A stretch of DNA of 64,000 nucleotides, taken from NCBI RefSeq assembly GCF_910589745.1, contig NZ_OU342399.1:558001-622000 (forward strand), in the 5' to 3' direction. The translations under genes and the position numbers were made by a program. The DNA comes from Candidatus Arcticimaribacter forsetii (GTDB taxonomy: Bacteria; Bacteroidota; Bacteroidia; Flavobacteriales; Flavobacteriaceae). Shown piece by piece: positions 35,208 through 44,416 of this stretch; the first letter of the stretch is position 1; every line of letters starts with the position of its first letter. The notes beneath the pieces were generated by a model. It had not been told where the DNA came from. It did no database searches and was given only the letters and a program-made list of their open reading frames with translations.

Positions 35208-36533
35208 GGACTTCTTCCAAAGAAGCTCATAAAACAGTGTAAGATACACAACACCGTATTGTAGTAGTAGAAGCAGATTGTTTTCTTTAAATTCTAAATT
35301 GCCATAAGTAGCATAGCTTAAAATAACCACAGCACTCCATAGGATTGGGTAAGTATATCGAGTAAACATACTTAATGCTACTAATGAAATAATATACCAT
35401 GGATGAATTGTAGTCGACACGAAAAAATAACAACTCAAGGTAAGTAGCATCCCGGTTATAACTTTTGAAGGAGTATTGTTTTTTCTTAAAAAACTAAAGG
35501 CTGCAACGATTGAAATAATAATAAAAGGAGATACCTTACCAAAGGTCCTAATGATATTATATCCTTTAATTTCATATCCTATTTGCCTGATTAGATTGTA
35601 TATACTTCCATTAAATTCAAAGCGATTAAACCATAGATTTATGGTTTTTAAATAGTGATCTATTCCATTTTCAAGAACAAAAAGCGGTAAAAATAAGAAG
35701 CATAGAAGGAATGAGGTAATGATCCCAAACAATATACTTTTTCTAGGTTTCAAATAGTTCCATAATAGTGGTAATAAAATTAAAGGGATCAATTTAATAG
35801 CTACCGAAATAGACATGAAAACAGTTGACCATTTGTATTTATTTTCATGGAAAATAAAGTATAAACCACTTAAGAAAAAGAAAATCATTACCCCTTCCCA
35901 ATGTAGGTTTCCAGCAAGTTCTATTATTACCAGAGGATTAAGAAAATAAAAAGAAATTCTGTTTGTAGGAAGTTCAAGTTGTTTTAGAAGCTTTGTTCCA
36001 ATCGAGAAAATCAAAAGATCAAATAAAATGATCATTACACGAATACTAATAATGTTAGCTAGAACAGATTTCTTTCCAATTAAAGAAGCAATATAAAACC
36101 CTAGCTGATTTATTGGAGGGTAATTTGAATAATGTTGTGCGCTAAGTTCTCCCATGCCATCATATAATTCTTGACTGAATTGACTCGATAACAGGTCAGT
36201 TGAATTAATCAACATATTTGGAGTGAATTCGTAAGGGTTTATTTTATTTGTAAGCAGCATTCCGTCCCAAATAAACCGATAAAAATCTTGAGAAAGAAGA
36301 GGGATGGAGGTTAAAAAAATTAGACGAAATAAAACACCGATCCAAAAAATATGTTTTAATGAGTTCAGTTTTCTTATTAAGAAATAAGCTAAAAAAAACA
36401 ATACAGTATAGGTTGGTAATAAAACCAAACTTTGCCCTCGATCTATTTTATAACCAATAAAATAATAGGCAACAATACTGAGTGTAATAATGAAAACTTG
36501 GAGAATCTCTAAAGAATAACTCCTGTTTGACAT
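35187..36533 (-). CDS. Multi-spanning polyprenyl-phosphate-dependent mannosyltransferase-like protein
   Basis: 448 residues with about 11 TM helices. QDFYRFIWDGMLLTNKINPY followed by YSNYPPINQLGFYIASL is the first-loop signature of GT-C mannosyltransferases of the MptB/DUF2029-like group, where the Asp is catalytic. Such enzymes use a polyprenyl-phosphate sugar on the outer face of the membrane. The GT2 at 38041, which could make that donor, is in the same run. It overlaps the upstream GT2 gene by one base (TAATG). The acceptor is unknown. Confidence 0.8.
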   Translation of the reverse strand: MSNRSYSLEILQVFIITLSIVAYYFIGYKIDRGQSLVLLPTYTVLFFLAYFLIRKLNSLKHIFWIGVLFRLIFLTSIPLLSQDFYRFIWDGMLLTNKINPYEFTPNMLINSTDLLSSQFSQELYDGMGELSAQHYSNYPPINQLGFYIASLIGKKSVLANIISIRVMIILFDLLIFSIGTKLLKQLELPTNRISFYFLNPLVIIELAGNLHWEGVMIFFFLSGLYFIFHENKYKWSTVFMSISVAIKLIPLILLPLLWNYLKPRKSILFGIITSFLLCFLFLPLFVLENGIDHYLKTINLWFNRFEFNGSIYNLIRQIGYEIKGYNIIRTFGKVSPFIIISIVAAFSFLRKNNTPSKVITGMLLTLSCYFFVSTTIHPWYIISLVALSMFTRYTYPILWSAVVILSYATYGNLEFKENNLLLLLQYGVVYLTLFYELLWKKSLLHHLK

Positions 36534-38035
36534 TACGCCTGAGTTCTAAAGGTATTGATGAATACAAATCCGTATCCAATAAAAAGCATCAAGTGGAACG
36601 GGAACAGTCCAAAATCCCCCTCTTTACCTACTACAAAAGCACTGTACATTCCAAATAAAAAGTAAAGGGCCAAGAGTCCCTCTACAAAAACATTCTTTGA
36701 AACTTTTTTAGAGGTGTATTTATTTTTTTTCCAGGTATCTTTAAGTGTTTTAATATTGAATTTAGGTGTTCTAATAAAATCACTTCTTTTACCTCGGTGT
36801 CCTTCTATCACTGCCAGAGAATTGTGGTAAGAGAAACCCATTGCGATGGTATAAAATGTAAAAAACAGTTTTATGTATTCAATAAAACTAACAAATCCGC
36901 CCCCTTTCATGGATCTATACAACACCCAATAGCAAACAAAAAATATGACAGTACTAATAATAAAGAAACTAGTTAAGTCAAAGTAAAGTCCAAGATGCCC
37001 CCATTCGTTCTTGATATAAAGCATCGGTATACTCAAAACTCCAACGAAAAGCACATTAAGAAACATGGTGCTATTTAACAAATGAAGTATCGAATGAATC
37101 TTTGATGATGTTTTTACATTTTTAGACTGGATTACTCTTTTTGCCATTTTCTGGAAATTTTCAGCACCTCCTTTATTCCATCTAAATTGTTGCGAACGGA
37201 TGGAACTCATTACAACTGGAAGTTCTGAGGGAGTCTCAACGTCTTCGAGGTATTTGAATTTCCAGTTTTTTAATTGCGCTCTATAGCTTAAATCTAAATC
37301 TTCAGTTAGCGTATCACCTTCCCAATTTCCAGCATCAATTATACACTTTTTTCTCCATATTCCAGCAGTTCCATTAAAGTTCATGAAATGATCTTTACTG
37401 TTTCTGCCGACTTGTTCAAGTGTAAAATGAGCATCTAATGCAAATGCCTGTACACGAGTTAATATAGAATAATCCTTGTTAATATGGGACCATCGGGTTT
37501 GGACCACACCTATTTCTTCATTTTCAAATTGCAGAACAGTTTTTAAAAGCCAATCCTTATGGGGCAGGAAATCTGCATCAAAAATTGCAATAAACTCACC
37601 TTTGGCTGTTTTTAGACCTTCTTTAAGAGCACCTGCTTTGAAACCTACTCGATCTTTTCTTCTAATTTGAACAATATCAAGGCCATTTTTTTTTAGCTCT
37701 TTTATAATGTTTTTTGTAAGTTCTACAGATTCATCTGTAGAATCGTCTAGCACTTGAACTTCTAATCTCTCTCTAGGATATTCAATTTGGTTTATGCAAT
37801 TTAATAAACGCTCCATCACATATATTTCATTGAATACTGGAAGCTGAATAGTAATGTATGGAACTGATTTAGATTGATTTAAATCTAAAACTGGATATGG
37901 TTCTTTTTTCTTTTTGTACTGAATATAATTCCAAAGAAGATTTAATTGAGACAGACTGTAAAATAGAACTAGAATAAGCGCTATTGAATAAATAAACATC
38001 AATATAATTGATAAATACAACCAAATGTTTTCCAT
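36533..38035 (-). CDS. Cellulose-synthase-like membrane GT2
   Basis: 500 residues. TM1 is at about 5-28. The GT2 catalytic domain has QVLDDSTDES, IFDADFLPHKDWL (DxD), GDTLTEDLDLSYRAQ (catalytic Asp) and QQFRWNKGGAE (QxxRW), followed by four or five TM segments. All motifs of a processive beta-glycosyltransferase are present. Close types include glucomannan/mannan synthase-like CslA-type enzymes. No PilZ domain or BcsB partner is seen. It sits between the polyprenyl-phosphate-type GT2 (5-bp gap) and the mannosyltransferase. Confidence 0.87.
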   Translation of the reverse strand: MENIWLYLSIILMFIYSIALILVLFYSLSQLNLLWNYIQYKKKKEPYPVLDLNQSKSVPYITIQLPVFNEIYVMERLLNCINQIEYPRERLEVQVLDDSTDESVELTKNIIKELKKNGLDIVQIRRKDRVGFKAGALKEGLKTAKGEFIAIFDADFLPHKDWLLKTVLQFENEEIGVVQTRWSHINKDYSILTRVQAFALDAHFTLEQVGRNSKDHFMNFNGTAGIWRKKCIIDAGNWEGDTLTEDLDLSYRAQLKNWKFKYLEDVETPSELPVVMSSIRSQQFRWNKGGAENFQKMAKRVIQSKNVKTSSKIHSILHLLNSTMFLNVLFVGVLSIPMLYIKNEWGHLGLYFDLTSFFIISTVIFFVCYWVLYRSMKGGGFVSFIEYIKLFFTFYTIAMGFSYHNSLAVIEGHRGKRSDFIRTPKFNIKTLKDTWKKNKYTSKKVSKNVFVEGLLALYFLFGMYSAFVVGKEGDFGLFPFHLMLFIGYGFVFINTFRTQA

Positions 38036-38040
38036 TTCTA

Positions 38041-38733
38041 TTATTTAGTTCTGTAGTGTTTTAAAATCCATCCGATAATTTTAACCCCCGCAAAGATAGT
38101 TCCTTTTAGTGTACCTGAGACTTTTGAAACTCCAATTCTTTGCCTGTAATTCACTTTAATCTCTTGATATGGAATTTGTTTCTTTAATATTTTCAGTTGC
38201 ATTTCTATAGTCCACCCATAGGTTTTGTCTACCATATTTAAGTCTATTAAAGTATCCCATTTAATAGCTCTAAATGGTCCAAGGTCAGTAAAACTTGACT
38301 TGTAAAGTATCCTCATTAAAAAACATGCCAGCCAATTACCGAAAACTTGTTGCGGTGTCATCGATCCTTTTTCACGAAGTTTTTTTACTCTGGAACCGAG
38401 CACAAAATCAACTGAACCATTTAAAATAGGTTCTGTGATTGGAATTAATTCTTCAGGGAAATCTGAAAAATCACCATCTAAAAAAACTACTATATCCGGT
38501 TCTTTATCTTGATTATTTATATACTCAATTCCTTTTAAACAAGAATATCCATAGCCTTTTCTCTTTTCGAAAACAACGGTAGCTCCTGCTTCTTTTGCTA
38601 CTTCTTGTGTGTTGTCTGTTGAGTTATTGTTCACCACAATAATCTCGTCAACTATTTTAGGAATATCTCGAATAACATGGCCTATTGATTTCTCTTCGTT
38701 AAACGCAGGTATGATTACTTTAATAGATTTCAT
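38041..38733 (-). CDS. GT2 family, dolichyl/polyprenyl-phosphate sugar transferase type
   Basis: 230 residues, soluble GT2. IIPAFNEEKSIGHVI, IIVVNNNSTDNTQEVAKEAG and VVFLDGDFSDFPEEL give the nucleotide-sugar and metal sites, and LGSRVKKLREKGSMTPQQVFGNWLA is typical of DPM1/UgtP-like enzymes. It probably charges polyprenyl phosphate with a sugar for the neighbouring GT-C enzyme (inference). First gene of the three-gene GT run; 55 bp separate it from the Fe-S protein gene upstream. Confidence 0.85.
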   Translation of the reverse strand: MKSIKVIIPAFNEEKSIGHVIRDIPKIVDEIIVVNNNSTDNTQEVAKEAGATVVFEKRKGYGYSCLKGIEYINNQDKEPDIVVFLDGDFSDFPEELIPITEPILNGSVDFVLGSRVKKLREKGSMTPQQVFGNWLACFLMRILYKSSFTDLGPFRAIKWDTLIDLNMVDKTYGWTIEMQLKILKKQIPYQEIKVNYRQRIGVSKVSGTLKGTIFAGVKIIGWILKHYRTK

Positions 38734-38788
38734 TATTGTGACTATTCGTTTTTGGTGAGAGACGTAAATTAACCAAATCCTTTTTTAT

Positions 38789-40342
38789 TTATAAAGAATT
38801 ACCCAAAGGAAATTCTGGTGCATATGTTCTATTTTCAAGAGGACCATTTTCAAGTTTTAATACACCTCTAGGGCAAACAGCAGAGCAAACTCCACATCCA
38901 ACACAAGAGGAGCGAACTATGTCTTGACCTTTTTGAGCATATGCTCTGACATCAATTCCCATCTCACAATAGGTCGAACAGTTGCCACATGAAATACACT
39001 GACCTCCATTTGTAGTTATTCTAAAACGAGATTTAAAACGTTGTACTAATCCTAAATAAGCGGCTAGAGGACAGCCAAAACGACACCAAACTCTATTTCC
39101 AAATATTGGATAAAATCCAGTTCCGATTACACCTGCAAAAATAGAACCGATCAAAAATCCATAAATATTTTGAATAGACTGTGTTTTTATACCGAGAACT
39201 GATTGAGAACCCGAAAAATAGGAGTAAAGAGTGAAGCCAGTCATTAATAATGAAAAAACTAGAACACCATGAACAAGCCAACGTTCAAGTTTCCATGCTC
39301 CAATCGATTTATTGGACAAATGTCTAAATGGATCGCCAAGTGTTTCTGCTAAGCCACCACAACCACAAACCCAGGAGCAATACCATCTTTTTCCAAAGAA
39401 ATAAACCATTACCGGAACAATAATTAACGTTAAAACTATTCCCCATACGAGTATAAATAAACCAAATCCACCGCTATCGATTAAACTATTTAAATTCCAA
39501 CTAAAGAAAAAATCATAATCTAAAGGAAATGCGTTTTTAAAATCATACCATGGTTTTTCGAACCGAACAAGTATTTCTGGGATCAAAAAAGCAAATACAA
39601 TTTGAAAGAACCAAACGGATGTAGTTCTTAATATTTGATATTTATTATTTCGATATTTAATATACATCCGTATAGCCATAACGGTCATAACAGTGCAATA
39701 AAGAAATCCGTATAGGAACCATTGACTCGCAGGGTTTCCGCTTAGGTTTTCACTAATTGGATCTACGATATAAGTCCAGTTTACAATGTAGTCTGGGTAA
39801 AAGTAAAGTAATACATAAAAGACTACTAAAAAAATAAAAACGAACCATCCTAAGAACCCTCTATTTGTGGCTGAGTTAAAATAAATCCCGTTATTTTTAA
39901 TTCCAGGAGGGCCGAGTGTTATTATATTAGGTATAATAAACAGTAAAGATCCAAAAATACCCAATCCAAAAGTTAAGAGCCAAAATAAAACTTTATTTTC
40001 CTTGATAATACCCGTTCCAGCTACTTTTAGAATTTCGTACGAAAAACTATGAGGTTTATCGTAAATTACTTTATTCCATTCTCTGTTTGTTTTGTGAATT
40101 TTATTTGATTCTTTTAGAGAATTTATGATTATTTCAGAAATTTCAAATGAACTCGAAAATTCTTTATCAACTATTTTTGATTTGATTTTTCCTGTAAAAA
40201 TTTCACTCTTAATTCTCTTTGATTCAATTATTTTTTGAAATTGATTGTTACTAAGATTGTAGGATCCTAAAAACATTAAAGAGCAGAAGAGAGCGAGCCC
40301 AATCAAGAAAATACCAAGTCCAAGTTGTTGTAGTTTTTTCAT
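38789..40342 (-). CDS. Membrane 4Fe-4S protein, NapH/NosR/CcoG-like
   Basis: 517 residues. A TM is at the N-terminus, an extracytoplasmic loop covers about 30-105, and about six further TMs follow. WYCSWVCGCGGLAE and VWCRFGCPLAAYLG are the paired membrane Cys motifs of the NapH/NosR family; the first has CxxxCGC instead of CxxxCP. The C-terminus holds two ferredoxin-type clusters (CISCGNCSTYCEMG and CVGCGVCSAVCPRG). It should pass electrons across or along the membrane. Its ATG overlaps the stop of the FAD oxidoreductase gene (ATGA), so the two are probably one electron-transfer module. Confidence 0.88.
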   Translation of the reverse strand: MKKLQQLGLGIFLIGLALFCSLMFLGSYNLSNNQFQKIIESKRIKSEIFTGKIKSKIVDKEFSSSFEISEIIINSLKESNKIHKTNREWNKVIYDKPHSFSYEILKVAGTGIIKENKVLFWLLTFGLGIFGSLLFIIPNIITLGPPGIKNNGIYFNSATNRGFLGWFVFIFLVVFYVLLYFYPDYIVNWTYIVDPISENLSGNPASQWFLYGFLYCTVMTVMAIRMYIKYRNNKYQILRTTSVWFFQIVFAFLIPEILVRFEKPWYDFKNAFPLDYDFFFSWNLNSLIDSGGFGLFILVWGIVLTLIIVPVMVYFFGKRWYCSWVCGCGGLAETLGDPFRHLSNKSIGAWKLERWLVHGVLVFSLLMTGFTLYSYFSGSQSVLGIKTQSIQNIYGFLIGSIFAGVIGTGFYPIFGNRVWCRFGCPLAAYLGLVQRFKSRFRITTNGGQCISCGNCSTYCEMGIDVRAYAQKGQDIVRSSCVGCGVCSAVCPRGVLKLENGPLENRTYAPEFPLGNSL

Positions 40343-41688
40343 GATTTCATCAATTTAGAGTTAAATATTCTAGACCAGCTTTTTCTTTTTAATTTTATTT
40401 TGGTTTTAAATTCAAGATTGAATTTAGTAATGATTTCCTCTTCATATGAATTGAAAAACTCAGGATCGAAATTGCAATCTTTAAGATGTTCAGCTACTTG
40501 GAATACTGTTCTTTTATCAGAAAGTATTTGGTCGAAAATTTCATGACGCATTCTAATTCCAAAGGTGTTAATTCCAAGAAACTCATATGTCTCTTTATTG
40601 TAAGCAATAGTAATTGCATGGTCTTTGACAGAATGTTTCCAATGAAAATGTTTCTCGTTATCTTCTGGATGTGCACTGACCAGTCCATAAGTTTGGTATT
40701 CAATGTCAAAAAACTTTGCGCTGTTAAACCAGTTTCCAGGGTTGTATTCCGTTTTGGTTCCGGTTAAAGTTTGTGCGAGAGTTTCTCCCATCATTCTTCC
40801 AGTATACCAAACTGCCTCTATGGACCTTCTCCCGGGCTGAGGCTCTTTTTGTTCGGCGCAATCGCCTATTGCATATACACCTGGTTGATTTGTTTCGAGG
40901 TATTTGTTTACAAGAATACCTCTGTTTGTAGCAATATTTGTTTGTTTGATAAACTCAACATTTGGTTTAACTCCAGCTGTCAGGCCTACAAACTGACACG
41001 AAATTAAGTCTCCTTTATCTGTTCTAACTAATTTTACCCTCCCGTTTTCATCAGCAATGATCTCTTCTAAATTGGTGTCAAGCCTGAGATCTATTCCATG
41101 AGATAAAATATGTTGGTTTATTATTTTAGATTCCTGTTTTGGGAGTACATTGTTCCAGAAACTTTTTTCTCTGACTAAGAAAGTAACTTTCTTTCCCCTA
41201 GAATGTAACATTTCGGCTAATTCAATTCCAATAAGACCACCCCCAACAATTACAGCTTCTTGAATTGAGGCACTTAATGATTCAAGATTTTCTAAATCTT
41301 GTTTTGAATAGAGCCCTTGCACACCTTTATGATTTTCTCCAGGCCACCCAAATTTATTAGGTATTGATCCAGTAGCAAGAACAAGCGAATCATAACTTAA
41401 TATAGATTCATTAGAAAGTGTAATTTTTTTATTTTCACTATCTATATTAGTTACTGTTTCTTGGAGCAGATTCAGTTTGTTTTTCTTCCAAAAGTGACTT
41501 TCATAGGGTTGTGTATGTTCCCATTTTAAATGCCCCATATAAACATACATTAAGGCTGTTCTGGAAAAAAAATATTTACTCTCTTTTGAAATTATTAAGA
41601 TGGGTTTATTCGATTTTTTTCTGATATGACGAGCAGTGGTAATTCCTGCAATGCCATTTCCGATTATGATGATTGGAGGGGCGTTCAT
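40339..41688 (-). CDS. FAD/NAD(P)-dependent oxidoreductase (nitrite-reductase-like pyridine nucleotide-disulfide family)
   Basis: 449 residues. The N-terminal FAD motif IIIGNGIAGITTARHI (residues 5-20), the NAD(P) motif AVIVGGGLIGIELAEML (near 145), and YAIGDCAE (near 278) are clear. The C-terminal 130 residues lack a disulfide pair and resemble NirB/rubredoxin-reductase-like proteins with an extra domain. It could reduce the partner Fe-S membrane protein with NAD(P)H (inference from the 4-bp overlap). The physiological acceptor is unknown. Confidence 0.88.
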   Translation of the reverse strand: MNAPPIIIIGNGIAGITTARHIRKKSNKPILIISKESKYFFSRTALMYVYMGHLKWEHTQPYESHFWKKNKLNLLQETVTNIDSENKKITLSNESILSYDSLVLATGSIPNKFGWPGENHKGVQGLYSKQDLENLESLSASIQEAVIVGGGLIGIELAEMLHSRGKKVTFLVREKSFWNNVLPKQESKIINQHILSHGIDLRLDTNLEEIIADENGRVKLVRTDKGDLISCQFVGLTAGVKPNVEFIKQTNIATNRGILVNKYLETNQPGVYAIGDCAEQKEPQPGRRSIEAVWYTGRMMGETLAQTLTGTKTEYNPGNWFNSAKFFDIEYQTYGLVSAHPEDNEKHFHWKHSVKDHAITIAYNKETYEFLGINTFGIRMRHEIFDQILSDKRTVFQVAEHLKDCNFDPEFFNSYEEEIITKFNLEFKTKIKLKRKSWSRIFNSKLMKS

Positions 41689-41718
41689 TAGGTGATGTTT
41701 CTATGCAAGTTACTTTTT

Positions 41719-41746
41719 TTGATTTAATTAAAAAAGAGTACATTTA
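41719..41746 (+). promoter_or_regulatory. Promoter for the small membrane protein gene
   Basis: TTG (41719-41721), 17 bases, then TACATTTA (41739-41746). Both Bacteroidetes elements are at the correct spacing, with one mismatch in the -7 box. A period-10 direct repeat of AACCTAAA (41761 and 41771) follows in the leader. Confidence 0.5.
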
Positions 41747-41787
41747 TAAAACCAAATTTTAACCTAAACTAACCTAAATCTAAACTT

Positions 41788-41970
41788 ATGTTTTACCTAT
41801 TTTTAGTACTCTCTATTCTTGCATCATTATTTTTTTTTAAGAGTTATTATCCTAATTTTAAAGGAGCAAAAGATACATTTTCAATACTAGGATTCTCATT
41901 AATCTTTATGATTAGTTCCTTCTTTTTTACTCTTTTAATCTTCATTCCATATTTTTTATTTTTTGAATAG
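41788..41970 (+). CDS. Small two-TM hypothetical membrane protein
   Basis: 60 residues: TM about 2-18 and TM about 32-57, joined by a polar loop YYPNFKGAKDT. I do not recognise a family. A promoter of correct spacing precedes it and it is divergent from the FAD oxidoreductase gene, both of which support a real gene. Very Phe-rich composition makes a chance AT-rich frame possible. Confidence 0.5.
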   Translation: MFYLFLVLSILASLFFFKSYYPNFKGAKDTFSILGFSLIFMISSFFFTLLIFIPYFLFFE

Positions 41971-41996
41971 TTTTTTAATATTAAGAGAACGCTTAC

Positions 41997-42004
41997 TATC
42001 TTTA
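41997..42004 (+). promoter_or_regulatory. -7-type box four bases before the GH113-like gene
   Basis: TATCTTTA followed by TTAG and the ATG at 42009. Same geometry as at 4175, 49975, 50603 and 56902. Confidence 0.4.
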
Positions 42005-42008
42005 TTAG

Positions 42009-43016
42009 ATGTTTATAAAAAGATATTTAGTTCAATCTTTTATTACAATTATTGTTTTCTCAGTCAACGTACGAGCTCAAAAAATAAAAGGGTTAAGTTT
42101 TGTTGCTACAAGAGATCTAGTTACAGACACCAACATTAATCCCATAAAAGAAACAGCTGCAAATTGGGTTTCATTAATGCCTTATGGCTATATGGATGCT
42201 CCAAACTCTACAGAGATCGCTTTTAATTTAACCTGGCAGTGGCAAGGGGAAACTAAGTCTGGATTATATCAAGCAGTTCCTTTTTTTGAGAGAGATCAAA
42301 TTTCTATAATGTTAAAACCTCACATTTGGATCAAAGGGGGAGTTTTTACAGGAACAATTGAATTTGATTCAGATGAACAATGGATTAAGTTTCAGGAATC
42401 TTATAAAAAATACATTCTTTATTTCGCAAATGTAGCTCAAGATTTAAATATTCCAATATTGTGTATTGGAACAGAATTACAATCTTTAGTTTCTTATGAT
42501 TCGAAATATTGGGAAGAATTAATTAAAGATATAAGATCAGTTTATTCAGGTAAATTAACCTATGCAGAGAATTGGGATCAATATGATAAAGTCCCTTTTT
42601 GGAGTCAATTAGATTTTATTGGAATCGACGCTTATTTCCCTTTAAAGGCTTCGAACCCTTCTTTAAGTGATTTATTATTACTTTGGAAACCTTACGTAAA
42701 GAAACTTAACGACTTTTCTAAGGATCAAGAACGTCAAATTCTTTTTACAGAAATGGGGTATAGAAGTATAAACTCGCCAAACAACAAACCCTGGGATTAC
42801 AGTAAAAGAGATCAGCCTTATAATGGTCAAAAACAAGCAGAAGCGTTAGAAGCTTTGTTTTTGAGTTTTGAAAATCAAGCCTGGTGGGCCGGAGGTTTTA
42901 TATGGAAATGGTTCCCTGATCACAATAGGGCAGGAGGTATTTCAGACACTACGTTTTCTCCTCAAAATAAACCAGCAGAGGAAGTGATAAGACGTTATTT
43001 TACAAAATGGGAATAA
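42009..43016 (+). CDS. GH113-like secreted glycoside hydrolase
   Basis: 335 residues. A Sec signal (1-23, ending VRAQ) is followed by a TIM barrel. CIGTELQSL carries the likely acid/base Glu156 and ILFTEMGYRS the likely nucleophile Glu248. WVSLMPYGY, LKPHIW and FIWKWFPDH are typical of the GH113 endo-beta-mannanase clan. It is encoded on the plus strand inside a minus-strand glycosyltransferase/arsenosugar region. Its 3' end overlaps the arsenosugar transferase gene by 22 bp. It may trim a glycan made by that region (inference). Confidence 0.85.
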   Translation: MFIKRYLVQSFITIIVFSVNVRAQKIKGLSFVATRDLVTDTNINPIKETAANWVSLMPYGYMDAPNSTEIAFNLTWQWQGETKSGLYQAVPFFERDQISIMLKPHIWIKGGVFTGTIEFDSDEQWIKFQESYKKYILYFANVAQDLNIPILCIGTELQSLVSYDSKYWEELIKDIRSVYSGKLTYAENWDQYDKVPFWSQLDFIGIDAYFPLKASNPSLSDLLLLWKPYVKKLNDFSKDQERQILFTEMGYRSINSPNNKPWDYSKRDQPYNGQKQAEALEALFLSFENQAWWAGGFIWKWFPDHNRAGGISDTTFSPQNKPAEEVIRRYFTKWE

Positions 43017-43687
43017 TATTTTTCCAGTATTTCTGGTTTGAATCCAAGGGCTCTCATTAAATGAATTATCATAAAATGAAACTGTAATTTTAAAACTCCA
43101 TTTTTTATAAATCGACGGGATGAAGTAGTTATTTGTTGAGGAATAATACAGAAAGAATATTTTTTGTAAATACGATCAATTAGTTCTCCGTCCTCACAAA
43201 CAATGTATTCTTCGTTAAAACCATTTAATTCCAAGAAATATTTTTTTTGAATAAACAAGGATTGATCTCCACCCCTGCAGAACTTATTGTTAAATCTGCT
43301 GGCATATGCAGCTAGGTTTAGCGCCCAATGGTTAGGAGAAAATTTCAATCTAAAGCAACCTGCTTTTTCACCTTTTTTAATTGTATTCATTATCAATTGA
43401 TCAAAACCTTTTGGGGGCTTGCTATCTGCGTGAAGAAAATATAGGAATTCAGAAGTAGCAATTTTAGCACCCTTATTTTGTTGATGGGCTTTTCCTTTTG
43501 ATGTTTGAATAAACTTTATCTCTTTTTGCTGTTTTAGCCATTCGATTGAATTGTCCGTACTTCCTCCATCTACAAAAATGATTTCATTTTCTAAACAGGA
43601 TTGCTCTCTTATGCTTTGAAGTAAAATGTTAAGTTGATTTTCTTCGTTGAGAACAGGAATTATTATGGATAAAAAATTTTTATTCAT
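42995..43687 (-). CDS. Arsenosugar-associated GT2 transferase (TIGR04283 type)
   Basis: 230 residues. FLSIIIPVLNEENQLN, IIFVDGGSTDNSIEWL, GKAHQQNKGAK and FLHADSKPP are the signature of the TIGR04283 rSAM/selenodomain-associated transferase 2 group. In sequenced clusters this protein travels with ArsS and ArsM. It probably moves a sugar or adds the deoxyribosyl-arsenical to an acceptor; the reaction has not been read from sequence. It is the last gene of the operon and overlaps the DUF547 gene by 8 bp. Confidence 0.88.
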   Translation of the reverse strand: MNKNFLSIIIPVLNEENQLNILLQSIREQSCLENEIIFVDGGSTDNSIEWLKQQKEIKFIQTSKGKAHQQNKGAKIATSEFLYFLHADSKPPKGFDQLIMNTIKKGEKAGCFRLKFSPNHWALNLAAYASRFNNKFCRGGDQSLFIQKKYFLELNGFNEEYIVCEDGELIDRIYKKYSFCIIPQQITTSSRRFIKNGVLKLQFHFMIIHLMRALGFKPEILEKYYSHFVK

Positions 43688-44405
43688 TTAGTTTCCAGCT
43701 GTATTCTGAATACTTGATTTTAGCATTTTTGTTAAATTTTTCATTTGCATATTTTTGTATGAAAGCAACGCGCTCTTTTTTAGACCCAAAATCCTTTGAA
43801 AACCAAAGGAATATCCTTGATAAAATCAGTTCGTTTTCGCTGAAACTATTTTTGCTAAAATCATTGATAAAAGAGTAAGTTACCTCCTCTAGTTGTTTTT
43901 GAACTTTTGAAGCTAAATATGCTTCGTTTAATAAATTTGGGCATGACTCTGAAGCACAATTAATAGCGAAATGAATTCTAGGATCTTTCATTTTCCTTAA
44001 TATTTTATGCTCAATATCGTTTAAAGTTAATTTTTCAGAAAGTAAATTTAAACTAGTATTATCCCAAGGTTTTTTAAGATCTCTAATGCTTTCTAAAGGA
44101 TAGTTGTCTAAGATTAATTTAACTGTTATTGCGTTATATGCATTAATAAAATAGGCTAATGAATCGTTGTGATCCCAATAGGGTGCAGGTGGTCTTTGTT
44201 CAAGGAGTTTTATGTAATTATTTAAAGAAACTTTGTTTTTAGTCCATTTTTTGTAATTAACGCTGCCATGTTCATCAACATATTTTTTAAGTAAATAATC
44301 CCATTGATCATGAATTCCTTTATTTTCAAATAAAGTTTTTTCAACAAAAAATGATGTTGAAGTTATAGTTCCAATAAATAAAAATAAAACAATTACATTT
44401 TTCAT
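43680..44405 (-). CDS. DUF547 family protein, secreted
   Basis: 241 residues from the ATG at 44405 (MKNVIVLFLFIGTITS signal peptide). A longer frame would intrude into arsM. DUF547 core: LAYFINAYNAITVKLIL, HFAINCASESCPNLLNEAY and a C-terminal FSKDFGS region. DUF547 has a papain-like or transglutaminase-like Cys/His arrangement by family description. Its function in arsenosugar clusters is unknown. It lies between arsM (11-bp gap) and the TIGR04283 transferase. Confidence 0.85.
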   Translation of the reverse strand: MKNVIVLFLFIGTITSTSFFVEKTLFENKGIHDQWDYLLKKYVDEHGSVNYKKWTKNKVSLNNYIKLLEQRPPAPYWDHNDSLAYFINAYNAITVKLILDNYPLESIRDLKKPWDNTSLNLLSEKLTLNDIEHKILRKMKDPRIHFAINCASESCPNLLNEAYLASKVQKQLEEVTYSFINDFSKNSFSENELILSRIFLWFSKDFGSKKERVAFIQKYANEKFNKNAKIKYSEYSWKLNE

Positions 44406-44416
44406 TATACCATAAT

